A stretch of DNA of 64,000 nucleotides from Methylophaga sp. (GTDB taxonomy: Bacteria > Pseudomonadota > Gammaproteobacteria > Nitrosococcales > Methylophagaceae): assembly GCF_030651745.1 (NCBI RefSeq), contig NZ_JAUSCC010000025.1:1-64000 (forward strand), written 5' to 3'. Positions within the stretch are counted from its first letter, which is position 1. Each line of letters begins with the position of its first letter. The translations under genes and the position numbers were made by a program. Below are positions 28,429 through 38,175 of the stretch, piece by piece. The notes under the pieces were generated by a model. The model was not told where the DNA came from. It saw only the letters and a program-made list of their open reading frames with translations, and did not search any database.

Positions 28429-29190
28429 GTGAGTTTCCCAGCAATAATGGTGTTACTGGTCGCGATAACCGGCCTGATATGGGTAGTTGATCGTTTCTGG
28501 TTAGCACGCCAGCGTCCTGCCAGTGAAAGTGAACCGGCGATGGTTGAATACGCCAAATCATTTTTCCCGATTATTTTATTGGTGCTGGTGATTCGTTCAT
28601 TTGTCGCTGAACCGTTCCGTATTCCATCATCATCCATGTTACCGACCCTGCATATCGGTGATTTTATTTTGGTGAACAAGTTTTCCTATGGCATTCGTCT
28701 GCCGGTGGTTAACACTAAAATCCTCAATACCGGTAGTCCGGAACGTGGCGATGTGATGGTATTTCGTTATCCGCAACAACCTGAGATTGATTACATTAAA
28801 CGGGTCATCGGTTTGCCTGGTGACACAGTGGGCTATTTCAATAAAACATTGTTTATCAACGGCCAGGAAATCAAACAACAAGCTGGTGAGAAACCGGCGG
28901 AGTTGGCGGGGATGATCGCACCGCGGGCTGAACTTAAGCATGAGCAATTAACGGATAATTCGCATGACATTTTGCTGGATCCTCAACGCATGTCGATGGA
29001 AGGCGAAATAACGGTTCCGGAAGGTCACTTTTTTGTGATGGGCGATAATCGCGATAACAGTAATGACAGCCGTGTATGGGGAACTGTGCCGGAAGAAAAT
29101 CTGGTGGGTAAAGCCTTCTTCATCTGGATGAGCTGGAATTGGGATGATGGTGGTATTGTCTGGTCAAGGGTGGGGCGTTCTATTAATTAG
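28429..29190 (+). CDS. lepB: Signal peptidase I (LepB)
   Basis: This inner-membrane protease of 253 residues removes signal peptides of exported preproteins. Two N-terminal transmembrane helices are followed by the catalytic S69 in PSSSMLPTL and the general-base K124 in DYIKRVIGLPGD, then GDNRDNSNDSR. The start is GTG with a clear AAGGAG site 12 nt after the lepA stop. Confidence 0.96.
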   Translation: MSFPAIMVLLVAITGLIWVVDRFWLARQRPASESEPAMVEYAKSFFPIILLVLVIRSFVAEPFRIPSSSMLPTLHIGDFILVNKFSYGIRLPVVNTKILNTGSPERGDVMVFRYPQQPEIDYIKRVIGLPGDTVGYFNKTLFINGQEIKQQAGEKPAELAGMIAPRAELKHEQLTDNSHDILLDPQRMSMEGEITVPEGHFFVMGDNRDNSNDSRVWGTVPEENLVGKAFFIWMSWNWDDGGIVWSRVGRSIN

Positions 29191-29199
29191 AGGTGCATC

Positions 29200-29580
29200 A
29201 TGAAAAAACAACAGGGAATGACGTTAATCAGCTGGGTAATCGTGCTGGCAATCATCGCTTTTTTTGCCACATTAACCATGCGATTAGTACCGATGTATCA
29301 GGAATACTACGGTGTTTTACAAATCATGAAGTCGATGGAAACCGAATTAAAAAATAATAAACTCACCAATGAACAGGTAATGTTATTACTCAGCCGTCGT
29401 TTTAACACTGGCTATATTTCCAGCGTTAAGAAAGAAAATATCGAACTCTTCCGTGGCAGAAGCAATACCTACGTCACTAAAATCGTTATTGATTATGAAG
29501 TGCGGAAACCGTTCATTGCCCATGTTGATTTAGTCGGACATTTTGTCACTGAAGTGGATGTGGAACCGGCCATTCGATGA
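29200..29580 (+). CDS. DUF4845 membrane protein
   Basis: This 126-residue protein has a pilin-like start (KQQGMTLISWVIVLAIIAFF) giving one transmembrane helix, then a small soluble domain. DUF4845 genes regularly sit between lepB and rnc; their function is unknown. It overlaps rnc by four bases. Confidence 0.9.
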   Translation: MKKQQGMTLISWVIVLAIIAFFATLTMRLVPMYQEYYGVLQIMKSMETELKNNKLTNEQVMLLLSRRFNTGYISSVKKENIELFRGRSNTYVTKIVIDYEVRKPFIAHVDLVGHFVTEVDVEPAIR

Positions 29581-30260
29581 TCAATATCAAGCAGAAAAAA
29601 CTATGCCAGCAACTTGGCATTCAATTTAATAACGACGATCTTTTATTGCAGGCCCTGACGCACCGCAGTGCCGCCCCGAAGAACAATGAACGACTGGAAT
29701 ATCTGGGTGACGCAATATTAAGCTTTGTCATCGCTGAAGAATTATTTAACCGTTTTCCACAGGCTAAAGAAGGCAAAATGAGCCGGCTGCGGGCCAGTCT
29801 GGTCAAAGGTGAAACACTGGCAGAAATCGCCCGTGAACTGAAATTAGGCGAAGTGTTAATTCTCGGTCAGGGCGAATTAAAAAGTGGTGGTTTTCGCCGT
29901 GAGTCGATTCTGGCGGATGCGTTGGAAGCTATTTTAGGCGCGCTGTTTCTGGATAGTGGTATCGACGTGGTCAAGCCATTGATTCTGAGACTTTATGATG
30001 AACGTCTGGATTCTATTGATGTGACCGAAACGGTTAAAGATCCCAAAACCCGTTTGCAGGAATTATTGCAAAGCCGCAAATTACCATTACCGCTCTATAG
30101 TGTAAAAGAGATTGAATCCGCCGATAACCAGCCTGTATTTGAGGCCTCCTGTCAGGTGAGTTTATTGAATAAATTAGTCGTGGCTCAGGGAAGCAGTCAT
30201 CGTAAGGCTGAAAAAAAAGCCGCTGAACGTGCCCTGACGCTAATCGAGTCAAAATTATGA
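29577..30260 (+). CDS. rnc: Ribonuclease III
   Basis: This double-strand-specific endoribonuclease of 227 residues processes rRNA and mRNA. The signature NERLEYLGDAIL (37-48) carries the metal-binding acidic residues, and a double-stranded RNA binding domain occupies the last ~70 residues. It overlaps its neighbours at both ends by four bases. Confidence 0.97.
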   Translation: MINIKQKKLCQQLGIQFNNDDLLLQALTHRSAAPKNNERLEYLGDAILSFVIAEELFNRFPQAKEGKMSRLRASLVKGETLAEIARELKLGEVLILGQGELKSGGFRRESILADALEAILGALFLDSGIDVVKPLILRLYDERLDSIDVTETVKDPKTRLQELLQSRKLPLPLYSVKEIESADNQPVFEASCQVSLLNKLVVAQGSSHRKAEKKAAERALTLIESKL

Positions 30261-31162
30261 ATGAAGAACCAGCTTTCCGTAGTGGCTATGTCGCTATTAT
30301 AGGTCGTCCCAATGTCGGTAAATCCACTCTGATTAATCGGATATTGGGACAAAAACTCTGTATTACCTCTCGCCGACCACAAACCACCCGGCACCGTATT
30401 CTGGGCATTAAAACCACTGAGCAAAGTCAATTTATCTATGTGGATACGCCAGGTATTCACAGCGATGGCAAACGGGCGATGAATCGATATATGAACCGTG
30501 CTGCTGCCGCTTCGGTAGAAGATGTCGATGTTGTCGTATTTGTTATCGAGGGCATGAAGTGGACTGACGAAGACGAGCGAGTGCTGAAGAAACTGCAGGA
30601 AACCAGCAAGCCGGTCATTCTGGTGATGAACAAAATTGATAAATTAGAAGATAAAGCGACTTTGTTTCCACAGGTAGAAAAGCTCGCAGCATTGTTTAAA
30701 TTTACCGATATCGTGCCTTTATCAGCGCGTAAAGGTATCAATCTGGAATCTCTTGAAGAGTCGATATATAAACTAATGCCTGAAGGCGAGATGATTTTTG
30801 ATGAAGATCAGCTTACCGATCGCAGTTCACGTTTTCTGGCAGCCGAAATGGTTCGTGAAAAACTGTTCCGTCATTTAGGCCAGGAACTACCGTACTCACT
30901 GACGGTTGATATTGAACAGTTTGAAGATGATAACGGCATGTTCCGCATCAGTGCTGTGATTTATGTCGAGCGCAGTGGTCAGAAATCCATCGTTATCGGT
31001 AAAAAAGGCGAGCTGCTCAAGCAGGTCGGCCAAGATGCCCGTGAAGATATGGAAAAGCTGTTTGGCTGCAAAGTGTTTCTGCAATTATGGGTCAAAGTTC
31101 GCGAAGGCTGGTCTGACAATGAACGTATGTTAAGAAGTCTGGGCTACAACGACGATATTTGA
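30257..31162 (+). CDS. era: GTPase Era
   Basis: This 301-residue GTPase assists 16S rRNA maturation and 30S assembly. G motifs are GRPNVGKST (16-24), DTPG (63-66) and NKID (125-128); the C-terminal KH domain contains VIGKKGELLKQVG. It is coupled to rnc by an ATGA overlap. Confidence 0.97.
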   Translation: MNEEPAFRSGYVAIIGRPNVGKSTLINRILGQKLCITSRRPQTTRHRILGIKTTEQSQFIYVDTPGIHSDGKRAMNRYMNRAAAASVEDVDVVVFVIEGMKWTDEDERVLKKLQETSKPVILVMNKIDKLEDKATLFPQVEKLAALFKFTDIVPLSARKGINLESLEESIYKLMPEGEMIFDEDQLTDRSSRFLAAEMVREKLFRHLGQELPYSLTVDIEQFEDDNGMFRISAVIYVERSGQKSIVIGKKGELLKQVGQDAREDMEKLFGCKVFLQLWVKVREGWSDNERMLRSLGYNDDI

Positions 31163-31174
31163 TTAGGTAACCCG

Positions 31175-31891
31175 GTGGAGTTCACCCAGGCATTTGTTTT
31201 ACACCAACGCCCCTATCGGGAAACCAGTTTGCTGCTGGATGTTTTTACCGCAGATTATGGTCGCTTAAGTCTGGTAGCAAGAGGCATGCGACAAAATAAA
31301 CGCCGTCACTCCAATCCACTGCAATTATTTCAACCGCTGTGGTTGAACTGGTTTGGTCGAGGTGATTTGCTGACACTAAGTAAAATTGAAACGACCACCG
31401 CCCCTTATTGGTTGCAGGGCCATGCCACCCTGTGTGGCTTGTACATTAATGAATTACTGGTCAGATTATTAACGCAGCAACAGCCTGAACCTTTGGTGTT
31501 TGATGCTTATCAAAAAGCATTAGAGGGGCTACAACAATCCGAACAAGCTGAACAAGTGCTTAGACTTTTTGAAAAACGCTTGTTAGAAGCATTAGGCTAT
31601 GGGGTGGATCTGACAACCGATTGTCAGGGTGAGGCGGTGGAATCGCATCTGCATTACCACTATCAGCCAGATCTGGGCTTGCAGCCATGTTTAGAAAATG
31701 ACACAAAACGTATTATTTCAGGTGCCAGTTTGATCCAATTGCATCAGGAAAATCTGAATGATCCGCTTAGCCTGACTGAAACAAAGCAGTTAATGCGTTT
31801 AATAATAAATTACTATTTAGATGGCAAACCGCTGAAAAGCCGGCAGTTGTTTGCTGAAATGCAGCGTTATGCCGGCACTAAAAACAGTTAA
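31175..31891 (+). CDS. recO: DNA repair protein RecO
   Basis: This 238-residue recombination mediator loads RecA at gaps together with RecR. The N-terminal OB fold (FVLHQRPYRETSLLLDVFT) and a helical domain are recognisable. The start is GTG with AGGTAA upstream, 12 bp after era. Confidence 0.92.
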   Translation: MEFTQAFVLHQRPYRETSLLLDVFTADYGRLSLVARGMRQNKRRHSNPLQLFQPLWLNWFGRGDLLTLSKIETTTAPYWLQGHATLCGLYINELLVRLLTQQQPEPLVFDAYQKALEGLQQSEQAEQVLRLFEKRLLEALGYGVDLTTDCQGEAVESHLHYHYQPDLGLQPCLENDTKRIISGASLIQLHQENLNDPLSLTETKQLMRLIINYYLDGKPLKSRQLFAEMQRYAGTKNS

Positions 31892-31903
31892 TTAAGGAAC
31901 ATC

Positions 31904-32635
31904 ATGTCGATTTATCTTGGCGTCAATATTGATCATGTGGCAACGTTAAGACAGGCTCGCGGTACCCGCTATCCCGACCCGATTCAGGCGGCTATTGAAG
32001 CTGAACAAGCCGGAGCAGACAGTATTACGCTGCATTTACGCGAAGATCGTCGGCATATTCAGGATCGCGATGTCAGAATGCTGGCGGATATCCTACAGAC
32101 TAAAATGAACCTTGAAATGGCGGTCACCGAAGAAATGCTCAGTATTGCCGAACATTATCGACCAGCCGATTGCTGTCTGGTACCGGAACGCCGTGAAGAA
32201 CTCACGACCGAAGGTGGATTGGATGTTGCCGGTCAGCAATCCCGTATGCACGATGCCTGCGTCCGCCTAGCAGAAGCTGGAATAACGGTTTCATTATTTA
32301 TTGATCCCGAATTAAAACAGATTGAAGCGGCTGTTGCCTGTGGCGCACCAGTAATTGAACTGCATACCGGCCGCTATGCTGAGGCCAGTTCAGCTGCAGA
32401 AGCCAAAAAAGAATTGAAGATTATCCGTAAAGCGGCTGAACAGGCTCATGCGCTGGGATTGCAGGTTAATGCCGGCCATGGCTTGCATTACCATAATGTG
32501 CAGCCTATTGCGGCCATTAAAGAGTTGGTTGAACTCAATATCGGTCATGCCATTGTGGCTCGCTCATTTTTTACCGGCTTTCAGGCTGCGGTACGTGAAA
32601 TGAAACAATTAATGATGGAAGCCCGTCGCGGATGA
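31904..32635 (+). CDS. pdxJ: Pyridoxine 5'-phosphate synthase PdxJ
   Basis: This 243-residue TIM-barrel enzyme performs the last ring-closing step of vitamin B6 synthesis from 1-deoxyxylulose-5-phosphate. Family signatures include [14 protein letters not shown] (8-21), [10 protein letters not shown] and the C-terminal NAGHGLHY and IGHAIVARS. It overlaps acpS by four bases. Confidence 0.96.
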   Translation: MSIYLGVNIDHVATLRQARGTRYPDPIQAAIEAEQAGADSITLHLREDRRHIQDRDVRMLADILQTKMNLEMAVTEEMLSIAEHYRPADCCLVPERREELTTEGGLDVAGQQSRMHDACVRLAEAGITVSLFIDPELKQIEAAVACGAPVIELHTGRYAEASSAAEAKKELKIIRKAAEQAHALGLQVNAGHGLHYHNVQPIAAIKELVELNIGHAIVARSFFTGFQAAVREMKQLMMEARRG

Positions 32636-33021
32636 TCAGTGGTATTGGCACGGATTTAGTGCATATTCCCCGCATAGCTGAAATGTTAGCAAAATACGGC
32701 GATAAAGCGGCGCAGCGCATCCTGGATATCACTGAATTCGAATTGTTTCAAAAAAACAAACAACCAGCAGCCTTTCTGGCCAAACGCTTTGCCGCCAAAG
32801 AAGCCACTGCCAAAGCTTTAGGAACGGGTTTTCGTGATGGGTTGAGCCTGCAGCATATCGCTGTGCGCAATAACAGTCTGGGTAAACCCGAGCTGGTATT
32901 TCATGACTATGCAGAGCAATTATTGTCTGAAAAAAATATTCAAACCGCCATGCTCAGTCTCAGTGACGACGGTGATTACGCCACTGCGTATGTTATTTTA
33001 GTGGAAGGCCACAATGACTGA
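32632..33021 (+). CDS. acpS: Holo-ACP synthase AcpS
   Basis: This 129-residue phosphopantetheinyl transferase activates acyl carrier protein. Mg2+ ligands are D8 in GTDLVHI and E57 in [10 protein letters not shown]. It might also modify AsbD, although siderophore carriers usually use a Sfp-type enzyme. It overlaps pdxJ and cysM. Confidence 0.95.
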   Translation: MISGIGTDLVHIPRIAEMLAKYGDKAAQRILDITEFELFQKNKQPAAFLAKRFAAKEATAKALGTGFRDGLSLQHIAVRNNSLGKPELVFHDYAEQLLSEKNIQTAMLSLSDDGDYATAYVILVEGHND

Positions 33022-33901
33022 GTATCCAACCATAGAATCATTCATTGGCAATACACCTCTGGTTCGTTTACAGCGCCTGCCCGGTAATACCAGCAATATT
33101 ATCCTAGCCAAACTTGAAGGTAATAATCCGGCTGGTTCAGTTAAGGATCGCCCAGTTGCCAGCATGATTCGTCATGCACAGCAGCGAGGTGATATACAGC
33201 CAGGTGATACTTTGATTGAAGCCACCAGCGGTAATACCGGTATTGCTCTGGCGATGGTCGCTGCCATTCTGGGCTATCGAATGATTTTGATTATGCCGGA
33301 AAGCATGAGCCTGGAACGCCGGGCGTCAATGCGGGCTTATGGTGCTGAAATCATCCTGACCGATGGGATGGAATCTGCACGTGATTTGGCTTTGCAAATG
33401 CAGGCAATGGGAGAAGGCAAGGTACTGAATCAGTTTGGTAACTTTGATAATCCATTAGCACATTATGAAACCACTGGACCGGAAATCTGGCGTGATACAA
33501 AAGGTGAAGTAACCCATTTTGTCAGTGCCATGGGTACCACTGGCACCATTATGGGTGTTTCCCGATATTTAAAAGAACAAAATCCAGGGGTGCAGATTGT
33601 TGGTGTGCAACCGGTAGATGGCGCGAAAATCCCGGGAATTCGCCGCTGGCCGACTGCTTATTTACCGGAAATATTCGAGCCAGAAAGGGTCGATATCACA
33701 CTGGATATGGAGCAAGAAGTCGCTGAGGAAACCATGCGTCGACTTGCCAGTGAAGAAGGCATTTTCTGTGGTGTTTCATCGGGTGGTAGTGTGGCTGCTG
33801 CTTTACGATTATCCGCAACCATCAGCAATGCGGTGATCGTCTGCATTATTTGTGATCGTGGAGATCGCTATCTTTCCACAGGTGTGTTTCCAGCAGACTA
33901 A
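33014..33901 (+). CDS. cysM: Cysteine synthase B (CysM)
   Basis: This 295-residue PLP enzyme makes cysteine from O-acetylserine and sulfide or thiosulfate. K44 in NPAGSVKDR is the PLP lysine and TSGNTG (71-76) binds the substrate. The GTTGTIMGVSRYL loop and RRWPTAYLP match CysM rather than CysK. It overlaps acpS by 8 bp and the next gene by one base. Confidence 0.94.
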   Translation: MTEYPTIESFIGNTPLVRLQRLPGNTSNIILAKLEGNNPAGSVKDRPVASMIRHAQQRGDIQPGDTLIEATSGNTGIALAMVAAILGYRMILIMPESMSLERRASMRAYGAEIILTDGMESARDLALQMQAMGEGKVLNQFGNFDNPLAHYETTGPEIWRDTKGEVTHFVSAMGTTGTIMGVSRYLKEQNPGVQIVGVQPVDGAKIPGIRRWPTAYLPEIFEPERVDITLDMEQEVAEETMRRLASEEGIFCGVSSGGSVAAALRLSATISNAVIVCIICDRGDRYLSTGVFPAD

Positions 33902-35970
33902 TGCCATTCAACACGAGAAATGTAATCGTTTTAATGGTTTTGTTACTCGTGGTAACCACCTCCGTACGTGCTATAGAACAGATCTCTATTCAGATTGGTC
34001 TCTGGTCAAGTGAGCAGCTTGATATCACTGATCTGCAAGTTGACATTACCCTCTTGGCTACAGGATTGGCTGTTTCCGCCAGTGCCAGCAAAGTTCGCTT
34101 GGTGGAACCCCTGGGGCAGTTGTCCAATGTCAGACTGCGTTGTGATAATTTGCGCTGGCTATCCGGCCAGCTTGATTGTCGGGCTGGTCAATTTGACTTC
34201 ATTCATGCGCAATGGGGCAGTCAACAAATTAGTTTTGAAGTGCAATCCAGAGCGGAAGAAGAGAATTATCAGATAGCACTTAATGGTATTCGCATCGAGC
34301 AAGGTCATCTTGATGTCCGGGCAACTTACCATCAGGGCAAATGGCAAGCCGATCTGACGGGACAACAAATTGAGGTAGCGAGTCTCATCAACTTTGTCAG
34401 TGCCTATGTCTCAGAGCAGCAACTGAGTTTGCTTGCGCAATGGAATGTGAATGCCAAAGCAGATATCGATGCCAGACTTAACGGACTGCAACAACAACTT
34501 AATTCGGCTGATGTTAACGCTAAACTGAGCAATATCGCCTTCTCTGATCCGGCGGGAAGTTATGTTGGTGAGTCGTTGACAGCAGACGTTAGTCTGCAAT
34601 TGCAAGCTGATACCGATAGCTGGAACTGGCAACAAACGCTCACGATAGATGAAGGTCAGGCGTATTTTGAGCCAATCTTTCTGGATTTAGCCGAGCAATC
34701 TGTAACCCTTCATAGTGAAGGTCGATTTGTTAAACACGATCAACAGTGGCAGGTAAACCATTTCAATTTTGAGCAGGGAGAATCTGTTCAGGCCGCAGGA
34801 CGGTTACAAGGTAAAGCTTTGCAATTAACCAGCATGGAACTGTCGTTTAACAGCGATGATGTCGACTCGCTTTATAAAGGTTGGTTACAACCCTTTTTCC
34901 CAGGCTCATCGCTAAGTCGTTTGCAAACGAACGGACAAATTAAAGCCAACGTAGAATGGCTGCCAGAACAATATCAATTCAAAATGGATTTGCAATCTGT
35001 CAGTATCATCGATGAGGCGGGGCGGTTCAGCATCGAAAATCTGGAAGGACAGTTGGGATGGACGAATCAGGCAGCTATTTTACCGATAGCGTTAAATTGG
35101 CAATCGGCTTCGGTTCTGTCTTTACCGTTGGGTGGCTCGAAATTACTGGCCGAGGTTAGTCAGAATCAAATTCGTTTTATTGAAAGCCTGGCTCTGCCAA
35201 TTCTGGACGGTGAATTATCGTTAAATAATTTCCAATTAAGTCTGGCAGGAGAGCAAGGGATGCAATGGCAGTTTCAAGGATTACTCAGTCCGATATCGAT
35301 GTCTCAATTGAGTAGCCAAATGGGGTGGCCTGAGCTACAGGGAAAACTGTCCGGCATGATTCCAAACGTCAGTTACCGGGATGAAATCATCACAGTGGAT
35401 GGCGCGTTATTGCTGAAAATATTTGATGGTACTACCGTTATCAGAGATTTACGTTTGCAGCAGCCATTTGGCAGTTTGCCGCAGCTCTATGCCAATATCG
35501 ATATCAGTCGTCTGGATTTACAGACCCTCACCAGCACCTTTGATTTTGGTAATATAAGCGGCAAAATTGATGGGCGCATACATAATCTACGTTTATCAAA
35601 CTGGGAGCCAGTGCAGTTTGATGCGGTCTTTATGACACCGGAAAAAGAGCCCGGGCGGCGACGAATTAGTCAGCGCGCAGTGAATAATATTTCGCAAGTC
35701 GGTGGTGGACCTTCGGCACTTTTATCTCGTGGATTTATGGGCTTGTTTGAAGATTTTTCCTATCAGAAAATTGGTCTAAGTTGCCGGTTGATGAATTCGG
35801 TATGTCAAATGGATGGTGTCGAACCCAGCGAGCAGGGTTACTATATTGTCAAAGGTGGTGGTTTACCGCCATGGATTAATGTGGTGGGCTATACCCGAGA
35901 AGTGGATTGGCCTGAATTAATTGCCAGATTAAAAGCGGTCAGTCAAAGTGACGGGCCAGTCATTCAATAA
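33901..35970 (+). CDS. YdbH-like envelope protein (AsmA-type, putative lipid transport)
   Basis: This 689-residue protein has one N-terminal signal/anchor helix (about 7-24) and a long beta-rich body without further hydrophobic helices, as in the bridge-forming AsmA/TamB/YdbH group thought to carry phospholipids between membranes. The C-terminal part (MDGVEPSEQGYYIVKGGGL) and the following DUF1318 lipoprotein match the ydbH-ynbE-ydbL arrangement. It is shorter than E. coli YdbH. No small ynbE-like gene separates it from the lipoprotein gene. Confidence 0.68.
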   Translation: MPFNTRNVIVLMVLLLVVTTSVRAIEQISIQIGLWSSEQLDITDLQVDITLLATGLAVSASASKVRLVEPLGQLSNVRLRCDNLRWLSGQLDCRAGQFDFIHAQWGSQQISFEVQSRAEEENYQIALNGIRIEQGHLDVRATYHQGKWQADLTGQQIEVASLINFVSAYVSEQQLSLLAQWNVNAKADIDARLNGLQQQLNSADVNAKLSNIAFSDPAGSYVGESLTADVSLQLQADTDSWNWQQTLTIDEGQAYFEPIFLDLAEQSVTLHSEGRFVKHDQQWQVNHFNFEQGESVQAAGRLQGKALQLTSMELSFNSDDVDSLYKGWLQPFFPGSSLSRLQTNGQIKANVEWLPEQYQFKMDLQSVSIIDEAGRFSIENLEGQLGWTNQAAILPIALNWQSASVLSLPLGGSKLLAEVSQNQIRFIESLALPILDGELSLNNFQLSLAGEQGMQWQFQGLLSPISMSQLSSQMGWPELQGKLSGMIPNVSYRDEIITVDGALLLKIFDGTTVIRDLRLQQPFGSLPQLYANIDISRLDLQTLTSTFDFGNISGKIDGRIHNLRLSNWEPVQFDAVFMTPEKEPGRRRISQRAVNNISQVGGGPSALLSRGFMGLFEDFSYQKIGLSCRLMNSVCQMDGVEPSEQGYYIVKGGGLPPWINVVGYTREVDWPELIARLKAVSQSDGPVIQ

Positions 35971-35981
35971 AGGAAATGCTA

Positions 35982-36578
35982 ATGCGTTTATTAAAATGGT
36001 TAATGGGAAGCACAGCGGGCTTGATGCTGATTTCCTGCGTCACAATAAATATTTATTTTCCTGCCGCTGCTGCTGAAAAAGCCGCAGATCGGATCATTGA
36101 AGATGTCTGGGGCAGAGAAGTACAAACCCAGCCAAAATCGACTTCTCCGGAAGACACCAGTGAGCTGAAACAAACGCTTCCTATCGCTATGCAAGTTTTG
36201 AATTGGCTGGTCTCACCGGCACAAGCAGAAGTTAATCTAAATATTAATTCACCGGCGATTAATGCACTGCAGGCGAAAATGAAACAACGCCATGAACAGT
36301 TGCATCCGTTTTATCAAACAGGCGCGATTGGCTTGACCAGCAACGGATTGATAACCTTGCGTGAAGCCTCAGCGGTACCGCTCAAAGATCGCAATGCAGT
36401 GAATACATTGATTGCTGAAGAAAATCAGGATCGTAAAGCTTTATATGCTGAAATTGCCCGCGCCAACGGTCATCCGGAATGGGAATCTGATATTCAGGAA
36501 ACCTTTGCCAGACGCTGGATAAGCAATGCTGCAAAAGGCTGGTGGTTCCAACAAGGCGGCGGTTGGCAGCAAAAATAA
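35982..36578 (+). CDS. DUF1318 (YdbL-like) lipoprotein
   Basis: This 198-residue protein has a lipobox LISC with C19, then TINIYFPAAAAEKAADRI, a variable linker, and a second hydrophobic stretch ending SPAQA before the DUF1318 domain (MKQRHEQLHPFYQTGAIGLT ... FARRWI). The ATG at 35982 is preferred to 35976 because AGGAA then has normal spacing. In E. coli YdbL is a periplasmic chaperone-like partner of YnbE/YdbH; here the lipid anchor and the domain are in one protein. Confidence 0.82.
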   Translation: MRLLKWLMGSTAGLMLISCVTINIYFPAAAAEKAADRIIEDVWGREVQTQPKSTSPEDTSELKQTLPIAMQVLNWLVSPAQAEVNLNINSPAINALQAKMKQRHEQLHPFYQTGAIGLTSNGLITLREASAVPLKDRNAVNTLIAEENQDRKALYAEIARANGHPEWESDIQETFARRWISNAAKGWWFQQGGGWQQK

Positions 36579-36592
36579 TTTTTAAGCTAGTG

Positions 36593-36630
36593 AAAGTCCG
36601 GTCATGCAAAAACATGGCCGGACTTTTTTT
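36593..36630 (+). terminator. Terminator after the DUF1318 gene
   Basis: A long stem AAGTCCGGTCATG with CATGGCCGGACTT (one mismatch) ends in seven T residues. Confidence 0.93.
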
Positions 36631-36659
36631 ATGTATTTTCAGTTTATAGGTTTGAATAA

Positions 36660-37997
36660 ATGGCACGACGTAATCACAGACAACGGCTTCCAACTGAAGC
36701 TGTTCAGGCAACCATCGAAAGTTTTTCACATGACGGTCGTGGCATTGCTCGGATTGATGGTAAAACCGTTTTTGTCGATGGTGCGTTAGCTGGCGAAAAC
36801 ATCTCTTTTCTCTATACCCGCTTGCATAAAAAATATGATGAAGCCAAAACGATTTCTGTTGAAACAGCTTCAGCAGATCGTGTCGAACCTAAATGCCAGC
36901 ATTTCGGTATTTGTGGTGGTTGCAGTTTGATGCATATGGCACCAGAAGCTCAGTTAAGCCTGAAGCAGGATACTTTAAAAGAACAATTCTCACATTTTGG
37001 TCAACTTACTCCAGAACATTGGCTGCCACCGTTAACAGGACCATTATGGGGCTATCGTCGTAAAGCTCGGTTGGGCGTGCGTTATGTGACCAAAAAAGAA
37101 AAAGTCTTGGTTGGTTTCAGAGAAAAAGGCACACCATATCTGGCTGAACTTACTCAATGTGAAGTGCTGGACCCTCGAGTTGGTTTACGTCTTGAAGAAC
37201 TGGGCAAAATGATTGCCAGTCTGGAAGCCTATAATCGCATCGCACAGATAGAAGTAGCGATGGATGATGCTAATACGGCGTTGGTTTTTAGAAATATGGA
37301 CCCATTGAGTGAGTCCGATACACAAATATTAATCGCTTACGGTCAACAGCATGATTTGTGGATCTATCAGCAGCCAGGTGGTCCGGATACCGTCAGTCCG
37401 TTATGGCCGGCAGCACCGCAATTGCATTATGCCCCAGAAGAAGGGCTCAGACTGGAGTTTGCACCGGGTGATTTTACTCAGGTCAATGCTGGTATTAATC
37501 ATAAAATGATCGCCAAAGCGATTGAGTTACTGGATTTAAAGCAAACTGATCGAGTGCTGGATTTGTTCTGTGGACTGGGGAATTTTACCCTGCCTCTGGC
37601 CAAGCGGGTCAGCAGTGTCATTGGTGTCGAAGGTGATAAATCATTGGTAGCCCATGCGCAGCGTAATGCCACAATTAACAGCTTGAATAATGCTGTATTT
37701 GAATTGGCCGATCTTACCACTACACAACTTAAAGATTATCCATGGGCACAAGCCGGTTTCACTAAAGTGTTACTGGATCCACCGAGAAGTGGCGCTTTTG
37801 AAGTGCTCGGTCAAATTGCCGACCTGGGAGCCGAGACGATTGTCTATGTTTCTTGCAACCCGGCAACTCTGGCACGTGATGCCGGGGAGTTAGTCAATCA
37901 ATATGGTTACACCCTTGTCAAAACGGGCATTATGGATATGTTTCCACACACCAGCCACGTTGAATCTATCGCTTTATTCAAAAAAATTATTAGCTAG
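36660..37997 (+). CDS. rlmD: 23S rRNA m5U1939 methyltransferase RlmD
   Basis: This 445-residue RumA-type enzyme has an N-terminal TRAM domain (to about 70), Fe-S cluster cysteines in CQHFGICGGC plus a later one in LTQCEVL, the SAM-binding segment VLDLFCGLGNFTLPLA and the catalytic cysteine in YVSCNPATLARD. It stands between a terminator and the first riboswitch-led gene, as an independent unit. Confidence 0.94.
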   Translation: MARRNHRQRLPTEAVQATIESFSHDGRGIARIDGKTVFVDGALAGENISFLYTRLHKKYDEAKTISVETASADRVEPKCQHFGICGGCSLMHMAPEAQLSLKQDTLKEQFSHFGQLTPEHWLPPLTGPLWGYRRKARLGVRYVTKKEKVLVGFREKGTPYLAELTQCEVLDPRVGLRLEELGKMIASLEAYNRIAQIEVAMDDANTALVFRNMDPLSESDTQILIAYGQQHDLWIYQQPGGPDTVSPLWPAAPQLHYAPEEGLRLEFAPGDFTQVNAGINHKMIAKAIELLDLKQTDRVLDLFCGLGNFTLPLAKRVSSVIGVEGDKSLVAHAQRNATINSLNNAVFELADLTTTQLKDYPWAQAGFTKVLLDPPRSGAFEVLGQIADLGAETIVYVSCNPATLARDAGELVNQYGYTLVKTGIMDMFPHTSHVESIALFKKIIS

Positions 37998-38084
37998 TAC
38001 CAAGGTACAATAGTTTTAATAATTTATTCCTCTAAGATTGGCACCATTGCTCCAGATGGGTATCGGGACAATATTAATTAACTG

Positions 38085-38152
38085 AGTGCCAACCTTGGTG
38101 TGAGCCAAGAGACGGAAAGCCACGGGTCTTGAATGAAAGATAGCCGGGTTGC
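38085..38152 (+). promoter_or_regulatory. c-di-GMP-I (GEMM-I) type riboswitch 1
   Basis: The aptamer shows GCCAAC, a P2 hairpin CTTGGT-GTGA-GCCAAG with a GNRA tetraloop, the conserved CGGAAAGCCACGG core, a P3 stem TCTT/AAGA and the 3' signature TAGCCGGGTTGC. A T run follows directly, and the start codon is only 24 nt downstream. Four more copies in the window vary in a base-pair-preserving way. Confidence 0.85.
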
Positions 38153-38175
38153 TTTTTTTCTGAAAAGGAAGATTT

